Origin: Actinomycetes bacterium
GTDB taxonomy: Bacteria; Actinomycetota; JAICYB01
Length of the DNA stretch: 64,000 bases
Reading direction: 5' to 3'
Assembly (NCBI GenBank): GCA_025934435.1
Contig: JAICYB010000007.1
Coordinates: 19,218-83,217 of the forward strand
The translations under genes and the position numbers were made by a program. The notes under the pieces were generated by a model that saw nothing but the letters and a program-made list of their open reading frames with translations, searched no databases and was not told the origin of the DNA. Positions 42,969 to 51,039 of this stretch are shown in pieces (within the stretch, counting starts at the first letter, position 1; every line of letters begins with the position of its first letter).

Positions 42969-43705
42969 TGGACGCTCCCGTTCTCGAGATGAAGGACCTT
43001 CACGCCGCCTACGGACGCATCCCTGTGCTCTTCGGTGTCGACCTCGTCGTCCCGGCGCGCTCGGTCGTTGCGTTGCTCGGTCCGAACGGCGCAGGGAAAA
43101 CCACAACGCTTCGCGTCGCCTGCGGCCAGCACGTTCCGACGTCCGGATGCCTCCACGTCGCCGGCAAGCACGTCAACGGCGCGGGTGCCGACGATCTCGC
43201 ACGCGCCGGTGTCTGCACGATCCCCGAAGGACGAGGCATCTTCGCGAACCTGACGGTCGACGAGAACCTGACGATGATGACGTACACCGGGGCGTCCATC
43301 GCCGACGTCCGTGAGCGCGCGTTCGGCCGCTTCCCGAGGCTCTTCGAGCGCCGCGAGCAACTCGCCGGGACGATGTCCGGCGGCGAGCAACAGATGCTCG
43401 CGCTCGCGCGCGCGCTTGCGACCGAACCCGCTCTGCTCCTGCTTGACGAGATCTCGATGGGCCTCGCGCCGCTGATCGTTGCCGAGCTCTACGAAGCAGT
43501 GCGGAACATCGCTGCGGACGGCGTCGCGATTCTGCTCACCGAGCAGTACGCGCGCACGGCGCTCGAAGTTGCGGATTACGCTGCGGTGATGACACAGGGG
43601 CGGGTGAGGCAGATGGGAGAACCGGCGGACATCGCTTCGGAGCTCTCGGGGGCCTATCTCGGGAGCCACGGCGAAGCGAAGCGGAGCCGGGGAGCGAAGC
43701 AGTGA
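42968..43705 (+). CDS. livF: ABC transporter ATP-binding protein, LivF-like
   Basis: A 245-residue ATPase with a canonical active site: Walker A GPNGAGKTTTL, signature MSGGEQQMLALARAL and Walker B LLLLDEISMGLAP, the last typical of LivF. The IPEGRGIFANLTVDENL segment is also LivF-like. The ATG at 42968 overlaps the livG stop by one base (TGATG); a TTG at 42965 is an alternative. The C-terminal tail GSHGEAKRSRGAKQ is a low-complexity extension encoded by GCGAAGC/GGAGC repeats. The stop overlaps the next start as GTGA. Confidence 0.92.
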   Translation: MDAPVLEMKDLHAAYGRIPVLFGVDLVVPARSVVALLGPNGAGKTTTLRVACGQHVPTSGCLHVAGKHVNGAGADDLARAGVCTIPEGRGIFANLTVDENLTMMTYTGASIADVRERAFGRFPRLFERREQLAGTMSGGEQQMLALARALATEPALLLLDEISMGLAPLIVAELYEAVRNIAADGVAILLTEQYARTALEVADYAAVMTQGRVRQMGEPADIASELSGAYLGSHGEAKRSRGAKQ

Positions 43706-45048
43706 GGCGGTTCGTCCGGCTCGCGCTTGTGGTCGCCCTGTGGGCGCCGATCTTCGCGTTCGTCGGACACGTCGCTTCGGGTATCGGTCCGACCGATCTT
43801 CCCGGCTTCAACATCGGAGGCACGGCGGACGGGGCCCGCTGGATCTTCGAGTCACCGTCGCTCGGCATCCCAGCCGAACCGACCGGCGAGTTCGACATCT
43901 CGCACAGCGAGGTCACGCTGAAGTCGGGCCCGGCCGCGTATGCGCTCGGGAGCATCGCCTGGCCCGGCCAGGTCGTCGCGGCGCTGCCGTCCTTCCTGCA
44001 AGGTGAGATCGCGAGCCAAGCCGGCAAGTCGTTCGCGTTCCCCTTCGACATCCCGAACTATCCGGTGAGGGCCGAGTCGTTCTACCCGCAGGGTCCGACG
44101 AAAGCGAACTCGCAAGCGGGCACCGTCGTCATGGAATCGTCCGCACAAGCCGAGAGCGCGGACGCGAACGCGAGCTTGAACAGTTTCAGCATCCCGTTGC
44201 TCGGATCGGTTGGGACGCAGTCGTCGATGGCGTCCAACGGATTCGACGACCAGGGTGCGTTCTCGATGGTTCGCGGTGCGGCGAATGACATCTCGATCGC
44301 GAACGGCATCTTGAAGATCCAGTCGGTTGTGTCGACGGTGACGGCGCGTAGTGACGGCGACCGCGGAACGGTCGCGGGTACGACAACCGTCGTCGGCGCC
44401 ACGGTCGCGGGTCATGCGGTGACGATCGACGCGAGCGGCGTGCACGTCGACGGGCAAGGCACAGCGATCGCAACGATCCAGCAAGCGGTGAACGCGGTGC
44501 TCAAGTCGGCCGGCATCACGATCGAGCTCGCGTCGCCGATCGACACGATCTCCGGTGCGTCCGCGGCGCGGAACCTGCCCGGCCTGCACGTGACGTTGAA
44601 CGACACCGCCGTCGATCAGCTCGTTTCGCTGCTTCCCGCGAGTCTGCAGTCGCAGATCCGCGGACAGGTCACGTTCGACCAGGGGATGACGATCACGCTG
44701 GCGCCCGCCTCGGCGACCGCAAGTGCCGCGAAGGCCTTCCTGTTGCCCGCCGCGGACACATCGGTCGGCGGGCTGACGCAGGGCGTGACCGGCGGAACGC
44801 CATCGAGTGTGACGTCGACCGGCGGTGGTTCGACGGCTCCCGTTGGTGGTTCGTCCGCCCCCGTGACGTCGGGTGGGGGAGTCGTGATCGCAGCTGCTCC
44901 GACGGTGAAGAACTTCACCGGCGTTCCGGTCTGGCTCGTGATCTTGCTCGTCGCGTTGGCGTTCGTGACGGCGCGTCCGTTGATGGCGGCCGCCGACCGC
45001 CTGCTGTTCGCGCGGAAGGGCGCGGCGGTGTGTCCGGAGGAGACATGA
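43702..45048 (+). CDS. Membrane-anchored surface protein of unknown function
   Basis: A 448-residue exported protein. The N-terminus RFVRLALVVALWAPIFAFVGHVASG is a signal peptide. The extracellular part is Ala/Ser/Thr/Val-rich beta-type sequence (VTLKSGPAAYALGSIAWPG, ISIANGILKIQSVVSTVTARSD split in two, GVHVDGQGTAIATIQQAV), similar in style to actinobacterial choice-of-anchor proteins. A Gly/Ser/Thr/Pro linker (about 355-395) leads to a C-terminal helix (VWLVILLVALAFVTARPLM) and a short cytosolic tail. It is coupled to the ATPase (GTGA) and to the next membrane protein (ATGA), so it is probably part of, or regulates access to, the importer. No enzyme motif is seen. Confidence 0.75.
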   Translation: MRRFVRLALVVALWAPIFAFVGHVASGIGPTDLPGFNIGGTADGARWIFESPSLGIPAEPTGEFDISHSEVTLKSGPAAYALGSIAWPGQVVAALPSFLQGEIASQAGKSFAFPFDIPNYPVRAESFYPQGPTKANSQAGTVVMESSAQAESADANASLNSFSIPLLGSVGTQSSMASNGFDDQGAFSMVRGAANDISIANGILKIQSVVSTVTARSDGDRGTVAGTTTVVGATVAGHAVTIDASGVHVDGQGTAIATIQQAVNAVLKSAGITIELASPIDTISGASAARNLPGLHVTLNDTAVDQLVSLLPASLQSQIRGQVTFDQGMTITLAPASATASAAKAFLLPAADTSVGGLTQGVTGGTPSSVTSTGGGSTAPVGGSSAPVTSGGGVVIAAAPTVKNFTGVPVWLVILLVALAFVTARPLMAAADRLLFARKGAAVCPEET

Positions 45049-45554
45049 GCGAGCAGGGACGGCTCGACCGGCTTACCGGCGCCGTGACGAGGATCCGCGG
45101 CGGACGAAGCATGGAACCCGATCGCATGCAACTGATCGCGGGCGGCGTCCTCGTGCTGCTCGGAATCGTCGCGATCGTGATCGGTTGGTACGGGACCGCG
45201 CACACGGCGTACGGGTTCGAGCAGATGCCGTACGTCGTGTCCGGCGGATTGCTCGGCGTCGCGCTCGTGTTCCTCGGCGGCTTCGTCTACTTCGCGTACT
45301 GGGTGACGCGGCTCGTGCGCGAGTCGCGCGAGCAGGCGCAGCGGGCGGCCGATCTGCTGGAGCAGATCGTCCTGGGTTCGGCGAACGGGACCAAGGTTGC
45401 CGTTGCGGCCGGCTCCTTCGTCGCCACCCGCAACGGCAACCTCTTCCACCTCCCCGACTGCCAAGTGGTCGCCGGACGCTCGGGTCTTCGCCGCGTGACG
45501 TCTTCGACCCGCGGCCTGGAGCCCTGCGCCATCTGCCACCCCCTCGACAAGTAA
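45045..45554 (+). CDS. Small membrane protein with C-terminal CxxC/His motif
   Basis: A 169-residue protein with two membrane helices (LIAGGVLVLLGIVAIVIGWYG and VVSGGLLGVALVFLGGFVYFAY, each just over 20 residues with flanks). A short coiled-coil-like stretch RESREQAQRAADLLEQI follows, then a cytosolic end FHLPDCQVVAGR with EPCAICHPLDK. The Cys, His and CxxC arrangement resembles the metal-binding Ada-type/LPxC fragments that bind zinc. The ATG at 45045 has GGAGGA five bases upstream and overlaps the previous stop. It is the last gene of the nine-gene operon. Its function is unknown. Confidence 0.75.
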   Translation: MSEQGRLDRLTGAVTRIRGGRSMEPDRMQLIAGGVLVLLGIVAIVIGWYGTAHTAYGFEQMPYVVSGGLLGVALVFLGGFVYFAYWVTRLVRESREQAQRAADLLEQIVLGSANGTKVAVAAGSFVATRNGNLFHLPDCQVVAGRSGLRRVTSSTRGLEPCAICHPLDK

Positions 45555-45560
45555 TTCGCG

Positions 45561-45609
45561 CTTCTGGGTAAGCGAACGCCACATACCGTGGCGCTCGACT
45601 CCCCAGAAG
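45561..45609 (+). repeat. REP-like palindrome, copy 1
   Basis: Imperfect inverted repeat: left arm 45561-45582, loop ATACC, right arm 45588-45609, with 18 of 22 positions pairing. It shares 41 of 49 positions with copy 2 at 46561-46609. It lies 6 bases after the stop of the CxxC membrane protein and could also act as its terminator hairpin. Confidence 0.75.
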
Positions 45610-45645
45610 CACCAACTGTCACCGGCGGGTGCTTCCATGGAGTTC

Positions 45646-45668
45646 CTTCCCCTCGGATGAAGGGGAAG
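45646..45668 (+). promoter_or_regulatory. Hairpin covering the ribosome-binding site of the AbiEi-like gene
   Basis: CTTCCCCT and AGGGGAAG form a perfect 8-bp stem with a 7-base loop. The right arm is the Shine-Dalgarno-like AGGGG, 5 bases before the GTG at 45671, so folding would hide it. A second inverted repeat (GAAGCACC 45606-45613 with GGTGCTTC 45628-45635) lies just upstream and its left arm overlaps palindrome copy 1. Confidence 0.55.
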
Positions 45669-45670
45669 CC

Positions 45671-46570
45671 GTGGACGAAGCGATCGCGACGATCGCGCGT
45701 CAGCAGGTCGGCTTGGTGACGAGGTCCCAATTGCTCGGATTGGGTCTCGTATCCGAACAGATCCGGCGACTCCTCGCGCACGGGCGAGTCGAGCGCGTTC
45801 ATCCCGGCGTCTATCGGATCGCCGGTTATCCGCGCATCTGGGAACAATGCCTGCTCGCTGCGCTACTGGCTGCCGGAAATGGTTCCTGCGTGAGTTTCTA
45901 CGCCGCCGGCGTGGAATGGGAGTTGGACACGCTGAGAGCCGATCGGCCCCACGTCACGGTTGTGCACGCGCAGGTGGCTCGGCTGAATGGCGTTGTCGTC
46001 CATCGGACGCGGCTGATCGCTCCCGGCGATGTCATAAAGCGTGGGCCACTGCGGGTGACGTCTCCCTACAGAACACTGATTGATCTCGCATCAGTGCTTC
46101 CGCCGTCGCAACTCGAAGATGTACTTGACTCCGCCGTTCGGAAGAACCTCGTTTCGATCCGTCAGCTCATCACGCGACTCGAAGTTCGTGGTCGACGCGG
46201 TGTCCGGGGGATCGGCGAACTCGCTCGTTTGCTCGAAGCGCGTGAAGGTCAACGTAAGAAGGCGAGCACGCTTCAGAACAGATTCCGGCGGGGTCTCGAG
46301 ACGGCAGGTCTTCCCATCCCGGAGGAGGAGTACGAGATCTGGGACCAAGGCGGCCACTTCTTGGCGCGCGTCGACTTCGCGTATCCGGACAAGAAGGTCT
46401 ACATCGAAGTCGACGGCTCGCACCACGAAACACGCAAACAGCGACAGGCGGACATGACTCGCCAAAACCGACTCTCGCGCGCGGGCTGGGTCCCGTTCCG
46501 TTACGACAGGTTCGATGTCAGGGACGGTTCCTACGTGGGTGAGATCGGTGCGCTTTTCCGAACTGGGTAA
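45671..46570 (+). CDS. AbiEi-like winged-helix / DUF559 (PD-(D/E)XK) protein
   Basis: A 299-residue protein. Residues 1-80 form an AbiEi-type antitoxin winged helix (RQQVGLVTRSQLLGLGLVSE, VERVHPGVYRIAG). Residues 80-190 follow the usual AbiEi-family middle part (VHRTRLIAPGDVIKRGPLRV). The C-terminal domain is DUF559/Vsr-like with HFLARVDFAYPDKKVYIEVD, which offers the D...ExD core of a PD-(D/E)XK nuclease. No AbiEii toxin gene is adjacent, so it is an orphan as a type IV toxin-antitoxin member. Both sides carry copies of a palindromic element, and its TAA stop lies inside copy 2. GTG was chosen for its position after AGGGG. Confidence 0.8.
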   Translation: MDEAIATIARQQVGLVTRSQLLGLGLVSEQIRRLLAHGRVERVHPGVYRIAGYPRIWEQCLLAALLAAGNGSCVSFYAAGVEWELDTLRADRPHVTVVHAQVARLNGVVVHRTRLIAPGDVIKRGPLRVTSPYRTLIDLASVLPPSQLEDVLDSAVRKNLVSIRQLITRLEVRGRRGVRGIGELARLLEAREGQRKKASTLQNRFRRGLETAGLPIPEEEYEIWDQGGHFLARVDFAYPDKKVYIEVDGSHHETRKQRQADMTRQNRLSRAGWVPFRYDRFDVRDGSYVGEIGALFRTG

Positions 46571-46605
46571 TCGAGCGCCACATATCGTGGCGCTCGATTA
46601 CCCAG
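46563..46605 (+). repeat. REP-like palindrome, copy 2
   Basis: Perfect 19-bp inverted repeat (46563-46581 and 46587-46605) with loop ATATC; the left arm is CTGGGTAATCGAGCGCCAC. It separates two convergent stop codons (TAA at 46568-46570 inside the arm, and the alcohol dehydrogenase stop at 46613-46615), so it may work as a bidirectional terminator, although no T-run follows. Confidence 0.8.
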
Positions 46606-46612
46606 AAGCGGT

Positions 46613-47683
46613 TCAGAACGTGATGACGGAGCGGATCACTTCGCCGCGTTCCATCGCTTCGAATGCGGACGGAACGTCCTCCAGCGAGATCCGCTTGCTG
46701 ATCAGGCCCTCGAGGTCGAGCTCGCCCTTCTTCCAGTGGTTGAGGAACCGTAGGTAGTCCGTCTCGACGGCGGACGAACCGTACACGCAACCGCACAGCC
46801 GAGCGTCCTTGAGGAAGAACTCGAGCGCACTGATCTGGACCATGTCTTCCGCACGGCCGAGTCCGACGATGCACGTCGTCCCGCCGCGGCGCGTGTTGTC
46901 GAACGCCGCGCGGATCGTTGCCGAGTTCCCGATGACCTCGAATGCGTAGTCGAATCCTTGGCCCCCGGTGACTTCACCCTTCACGCTGTCGAGCGTTTCC
47001 GGCGTCACCGCGTGCGTCGCGCCGAACTGCCTCGCCTCTTCGGCCTTGTGCTCGAACCGGTCCATGGCGACGATCGCCTTCGCGCCGGCGACCTTTGCGC
47101 CCTGGATGACGTTCATGCCGACACCGCCGCAACCGATCACGAGCACGGTCGACCCGGCCTTGACCTTCGCCGTGTTCAGCGCGGCGCCGACACCCGTCGT
47201 CACGCCGCAGCCGACCAACGAAGCGATGTCGAGGGGGATGTCGTCCGGCACGGGGATCGCGGCGGACGCGTGTACGACGGCCTCCTCGCAGAACGTGCCC
47301 GTTCCCGCCATGGGGAAGGCCATGCCGCCGTCCATCATCGCGGGGATGATCCCGACCGCGTATCCGTTCGGACACAGCCACGTCTCACCGCGCAGGCAGT
47401 ACTCGCAGGTCCCGTCGAACGGCACCCAGTTGTAGATGACGTGGTCGCCGACCTTCCGGTTCTCGACGCCCTCACCGACCGCGGTGATCACGCCCGAGCC
47501 CTCGTGCCCGAGGAGCGCGGGGAACATCCACGGGATCGTGCCGTTCTGTACGGAAAGGTCCGAGTGACATACGCCGGCGTACGCGGTCTTGACCTTGACC
47601 TGCCCCGGGCCCGGCTCACCGATCTGCACATCGACGATCTCGAGCGGTCCGTTGAGCTCACGAACGATCGCTGCTTTAGCCAT
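46613..47683 (-). CDS. Zinc-dependent alcohol dehydrogenase (class III/NDMA-dependent-like)
   Basis: A 356-residue medium-chain dehydrogenase. Catalytic zinc ligands are Cys39 (GVCHSD), His60-Glu61 (LLGHEGSG) and the Cys of LVGCGVTTGVG. The nucleotide site is VIGCGGVGMNVIQGAKVAGA with Asp in AMDRFEHK, favouring NAD. The structural zinc lobe FDGTCEYCLRGETWLC retains three of the four usual Cys. The overall pattern is that of actinobacterial NDMA-dependent or class III enzymes oxidising primary alcohols. GGAGG lies upstream of the ATG. It is monocistronic and convergent with the AbiEi-like gene. Confidence 0.9.
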   Translation of the reverse strand: MAKAAIVRELNGPLEIVDVQIGEPGPGQVKVKTAYAGVCHSDLSVQNGTIPWMFPALLGHEGSGVITAVGEGVENRKVGDHVIYNWVPFDGTCEYCLRGETWLCPNGYAVGIIPAMMDGGMAFPMAGTGTFCEEAVVHASAAIPVPDDIPLDIASLVGCGVTTGVGAALNTAKVKAGSTVLVIGCGGVGMNVIQGAKVAGAKAIVAMDRFEHKAEEARQFGATHAVTPETLDSVKGEVTGGQGFDYAFEVIGNSATIRAAFDNTRRGGTTCIVGLGRAEDMVQISALEFFLKDARLCGCVYGSSAVETDYLRFLNHWKKGELDLEGLISKRISLEDVPSAFEAMERGEVIRSVITF

Positions 47684-47727
47684 GACGAAGCCTCCCTCTA
47701 CCCAAGAAGAAGGGAAGCCTAGCGCGG

Positions 47728-48597
47728 CTAAACGGCTTCGCGCAGGTCGTCCAGCTCGCCGGCGAGGCGCGAGAGCGCGTCGCGCTCGATGCGCCGGACA
47801 CGGTCCCGCGTCGAGTCGAGCTCGTCGGCAACCTGCTGCAGCGTCATGGGGTCGTCCCCGGCGAGGCCGAATCGCAGGACGACGACCTCGCGTTCATCGT
47901 CCGGGAGCGTCGACACGGCCTTCCGAAGCGCTTCGCGCTCGACGCCCGCGGACACTTCCTCGACGGCTTCGTCCGGCGTGGCAGCGACGAGGTCGCCGAG
48001 CGCGGTCTCGCCGTCCTCACCGACCGGTGTGTCGAGGGACGTAACCGCACGCGCGGCTTCCCGCACCTGCTTGAGCTCGCGCATCGTGACCTTCGCTGCC
48101 GCCGCGATCTCCTTGTCCGTCGGATCGCGACCGAGCTTGATGACGAGGTTGCGCTCGGCGGCTTCGATCTTGCGTTCGCGATCGAGAAGGTGCGCGGGGA
48201 GACGGATCGTTCGTGAGTGGTTGTGGATCGCGCGTCCGATCGCCTGGCGGATCCACCACGTGCCGTACGTCGAGAACTTGTAGCCGCGACGCCAGTCGAA
48301 CTTCTCGACGCCGCGGATCAGACCGAGCATCCCTTCCTGGATGAGGTCGAGGAACGAAAGGCCGCGTCCCTGGTAACGCTTCGCGATCGATACCACGAGG
48401 CGGAGGTTGGAACGGATCATCTTGTCGCGCGCCTCGAGGTCGCCCTTCTCGATCCGCTTCGCGAGTTGGATCTCCTCGTCGGCGGTAAGCAGGGGGTAGC
48501 GCCCGATCTCGTTCAGGAACAGCCGAACGAGGTCGGTGTATTGATCGTCCGTTCCCCCGGAAGGGACGGCGACATCAACGTCGAAATCGATCTCCAT
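47728..48597 (-). CDS. RNA polymerase sigma factor, sigma-70 group 2
   Basis: A 289-residue sigma factor with regions 1.2 to 4.2 but no long region 1.1, so a group-2 (SigB/HrdB-paralogue) rather than the main housekeeping factor is likely. Region 1.2 is [18 protein letters not shown]. Region 2 holds [34 protein letters not shown] and [17 protein letters not shown]. Region 4.2 is the helix-turn-helix [23 protein letters not shown] at 48597 was preferred over upstream codons; GAGAGG precedes it. It is divergent from an osmolyte transporter operon, which is suggestive of a stress link. Confidence 0.92.
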   Translation of the reverse strand: MEIDFDVDVAVPSGGTDDQYTDLVRLFLNEIGRYPLLTADEEIQLAKRIEKGDLEARDKMIRSNLRLVVSIAKRYQGRGLSFLDLIQEGMLGLIRGVEKFDWRRGYKFSTYGTWWIRQAIGRAIHNHSRTIRLPAHLLDRERKIEAAERNLVIKLGRDPTDKEIAAAAKVTMRELKQVREAARAVTSLDTPVGEDGETALGDLVAATPDEAVEEVSAGVEREALRKAVSTLPDDEREVVVLRFGLAGDDPMTLQQVADELDSTRDRVRRIERDALSRLAGELDDLREAV

Positions 48598-48702
48598 GGC
48601 CTCTCTTCTCGGTATGTCCGAGCGCCACACCCGTCAAACACGTTCCCCGTTGATTGGTTAACGCACGAACGGCCTAAATAGTTCCGTTCGCGACCTGCGG
48701 TT

Positions 48703-49641
48703 ATGCTGCCGTTTACCGTGATCCGGCTCGATCACGTTTCGAAAACGTTCCCTGGTTCTTCGGCCCCCGCGGTCGGTGATCTGAGCTTCGAGATCGCGGA
48801 AGGCGAGGTCGCGTGCCTGGTAGGCCCCTCGGGCTGCGGCAAGACGACCACGCTCCGCATGATCAACCGCCTGATCGAGCCCACGTCCGGGACGATCACG
48901 GTTGCCGGAAGGGACATCACCTCAGTCCCGGCGCATGAGCTCCGCCGCGGGATCGGCTACGTCATCCAGCAGGTCGGACTCTTCGCGCACCGCACCGTGG
49001 CCGACAACATCGCGACCGTCCCGAAGCTTCTCGGCTGGGACAAGGCGCGCGCACATCGAAGAACCGAAGAGCTCCTCGATCTCGTGGGCCTCGACCAGAG
49101 CTTGAAGGACCGCTACCCGTCCGAGCTCTCGGGAGGCCAGCAACAGCGCGTCGGCGTGGCGCGGGCGCTCGCCGCCGATCCACCCGTCCTCCTGATGGAC
49201 GAACCATTCGGCGCGGTCGATCCCATCGTCCGCCTCCGACTTCAGGACGAGCTCAAGGCCCTCCAAGCACGACTCCGCAAGACGATCGTCTTCGTGACGC
49301 ACGACATCGACGAAGCCGTTCGCCTCGGAGACCGCGTCGTCGTGCTCAACGTCGGCGGAGTCCTCGAACAGATCGCATCACCGGCCGACCTCCTCGGGGC
49401 ACCGTCGAACGAGTTCGTCGCGCGCTTCGTGGGGTCCGAACGCGGCATCCGCCGCCTGTCGCTGATCAACGTCAAAGACATCGAGTTGGACGAACCCCTC
49501 GGCGACGGACAACCGACCATCTCGCCGGACGCAACGCTCCTCGACGCCCTGCAAACGCTCCTTCGGAGCGGCAAACACGCGGCGAACGTCGACGGCTCCG
49601 GCTCCCTTTCGCTCGAGCGTATAGCGCGGGAAGTGAAGTGA
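48703..49641 (+). CDS. Osmoprotectant ABC transporter ATP-binding protein (OpuCA-like)
   Basis: A 312-residue ATPase for glycine-betaine/choline-type uptake. Walker A is GPSGCGKTTTL, the Q-loop is YVIQQVGLFAHRTVADNI, the signature LSGGQQQRVGVARAL, Walker B VLLMDEPFGAVDP and the H-loop FVTHDIDEAV. The C-terminal 70 residues are the remnant of a CBS region, too short for the CBS pair of full OpuCA. The ATG at 48703 gives the longest form; GTG at 48718 is an alternative. An inverted repeat (CGAACGG 48666-48672, CCGTTCG 48684-48690) precedes it and could be an operator. It is coupled by GTGA to the permease. Confidence 0.9.
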   Translation: MLPFTVIRLDHVSKTFPGSSAPAVGDLSFEIAEGEVACLVGPSGCGKTTTLRMINRLIEPTSGTITVAGRDITSVPAHELRRGIGYVIQQVGLFAHRTVADNIATVPKLLGWDKARAHRRTEELLDLVGLDQSLKDRYPSELSGGQQQRVGVARALAADPPVLLMDEPFGAVDPIVRLRLQDELKALQARLRKTIVFVTHDIDEAVRLGDRVVVLNVGGVLEQIASPADLLGAPSNEFVARFVGSERGIRRLSLINVKDIELDEPLGDGQPTISPDATLLDALQTLLRSGKHAANVDGSGSLSLERIAREVK

Positions 49642-50276
49642 GCTGGAGCTGGATCACCGCCCACCTCGGTGACATCGCGTCGCGCACGGTCGAGCACCTT
49701 GAACTGACGGGCATCGCCATCGGGCTCGGGTTCGTCCTCGCCCTCGCGTTGTCGATCCTCGCTATCGCGAAGCGACGGACGTATGCGCCGATCACCTGGG
49801 TCGCCGGTGTGATGTACACGATCCCGAGCATCGCGTTGTTCGCATTGCTCGTGCCCGTGACGGGGTTGTCGAAGACGACCGCCGAGGTCGCGCTCGTTTC
49901 ATACACGCTGTTGATCCTCGTCCGGAACATCGTTGCCGGCATCGACGGCGTGCCCGCATCGGTGCGAGAGGCCGCCACGGCGATGGGCTACACGCGCTGG
50001 CGCATGTTCTTCACCGTCGAGATCCCGCTCGCGCTTCCGCTCGTGATCGCGGGGCTGCGGATCGCGACGGTGACGACGGTCGGCCTCGTCACCCTCACCG
50101 CGCTCATCGGCCAAGGCGGCTACGGGGCGTTCATCCTCGACGGGCTTCAGCGCTTCTTCAACACGCCGTTGTTCGTCGGTGCGATCTTGTCTGTCGCGCT
50201 CGCGGTGGCGCTGGACGTCGCGCTCGTCGCCCTCGAACGCGCGCTGATGCCGTGGGCTCGCCGGAGGGCGGTGTAG
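49638..50276 (+). CDS. Osmoprotectant ABC transporter permease (OpuCB-like)
   Basis: A 212-residue permease with five or six membrane helices. It starts MSWSWITAHLGDIASRTVEHL and has the BPD-type EAA loop VREAATAMGYTRWRMFFTVEIPLALP, characteristic of the ProW/OpuCB family, and LTALIGQGGYGAFILDGLQR. Start GTG overlaps the ATPase stop. It is directly followed, without gap, by the second permease. Confidence 0.92.
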   Translation: MSWSWITAHLGDIASRTVEHLELTGIAIGLGFVLALALSILAIAKRRTYAPITWVAGVMYTIPSIALFALLVPVTGLSKTTAEVALVSYTLLILVRNIVAGIDGVPASVREAATAMGYTRWRMFFTVEIPLALPLVIAGLRIATVTTVGLVTLTALIGQGGYGAFILDGLQRFFNTPLFVGAILSVALAVALDVALVALERALMPWARRRAV

Positions 50277-50996
50277 ATGTCGTTCGTCGCGAGCGTCGTC
50301 CATTGGTTCGCCGACCCCGCGCATTGGCACGGCACGGACGGCATCCCGCATCGCATGTTCGAGCATGTCGAACTGTCGGCGCTCGCCGTCGTGTGCGCCG
50401 TCCTGCTCGCCGTTCCGGCCGGCGTGTACCTCGGACACGTCAAGCGCGGCGGCGTTCTTGCCGTGAGCGTCGTCAATATCGGACGCGCGATCCCTTCGTT
50501 CGCGATCGTGGCCGTGGCGCTGCCGATCGCGATCAGGCTCGGGCTCGGTTTCGGTTTCTGGCCGACGTGGCTCGCGGTATTCGCCCTCGCGCTGCCGCCG
50601 ATGTTCACGCAGACGTACACGGCGATACGCAACGTCGACGTCGAAGCCGTCTCCGCCGCTCGCGGTATGGGCCTCACGGGCCCCGAGATCCTTCGTGAGG
50701 TCGAACTACCCCTCGGCGCGCCGCTCATCACCGCGGGCATCCGCATCGCTGCCGTCCAGGTCGTCGCGACCGCGCCTCTCGGCGCGCTCGTCGGCTGGGG
50801 CGGCCTCGGGCGGTACATCATCGACGGCTTGTCGCAATTCGACACGGCGAAGGTGTTCGCCGGCGCGCTCCTCGTGGCCGTGCTCGCTGTAACGACCGAG
50901 CTCGCGTTCGACGGACTGGAGCGCATCGTCCTGCCGAAGGGCGTGAGGCGTCTGAGCAGGGCAGAGATCGCAACGGGCATGGCGAAGGCCGGCTGA
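50277..50996 (+). CDS. Osmoprotectant ABC transporter permease (OpuCD-like)
   Basis: A 239-residue partner permease. The periplasmic N-terminus is longer than in its neighbour (WFADPAHWHGTDGIPHRMF). The coupling loop is AVSAARGMGLTGPEILREVELP and the end GWGGLGRYIIDGLSQFDTAK matches OpuCD. ATG begins on the base after the previous TAG, so translation is probably coupled. Binding protein follows after 43 bases. Confidence 0.92.
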   Translation: MSFVASVVHWFADPAHWHGTDGIPHRMFEHVELSALAVVCAVLLAVPAGVYLGHVKRGGVLAVSVVNIGRAIPSFAIVAVALPIAIRLGLGFGFWPTWLAVFALALPPMFTQTYTAIRNVDVEAVSAARGMGLTGPEILREVELPLGAPLITAGIRIAAVQVVATAPLGALVGWGGLGRYIIDGLSQFDTAKVFAGALLVAVLAVTTELAFDGLERIVLPKGVRRLSRAEIATGMAKAG

Positions 50997-51039
50997 GCGC
51001 TGCTAAGGTCCGGTCGGGAGCCAATCGATCGGAGGGATC

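Noticed and set aside
41273..43669. A long minus-strand open frame (798 codons) antisense to livHM, livG and livF
   Set aside because: Its product is a low-complexity Arg/Glu/His-rich sequence without domains, as expected for the antisense of high-G+C genes, while the plus strand encodes complete ABC transporter motifs.
45671..46570. A complete type IV AbiE toxin-antitoxin system
   Set aside because: No AbiEii nucleotidyltransferase toxin lies next to the gene. The nucleotidyltransferase at 52505 is far away, on the other strand and of AadA/DUF4111 type.
48616..48632. A third copy of the REP-like palindrome, from the match CGAGCGCCACA
   Set aside because: Only about 11 bases match and there is no second arm, so chance is the simpler explanation.
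48609..48637. Promoter TTGACG-N17-TACCGA (minus strand) for the sigma factor gene
   Set aside because: The -10 part is weak and the predicted start would leave too short a leader for the Shine-Dalgarno-like GAGAGG, so it was not annotated.
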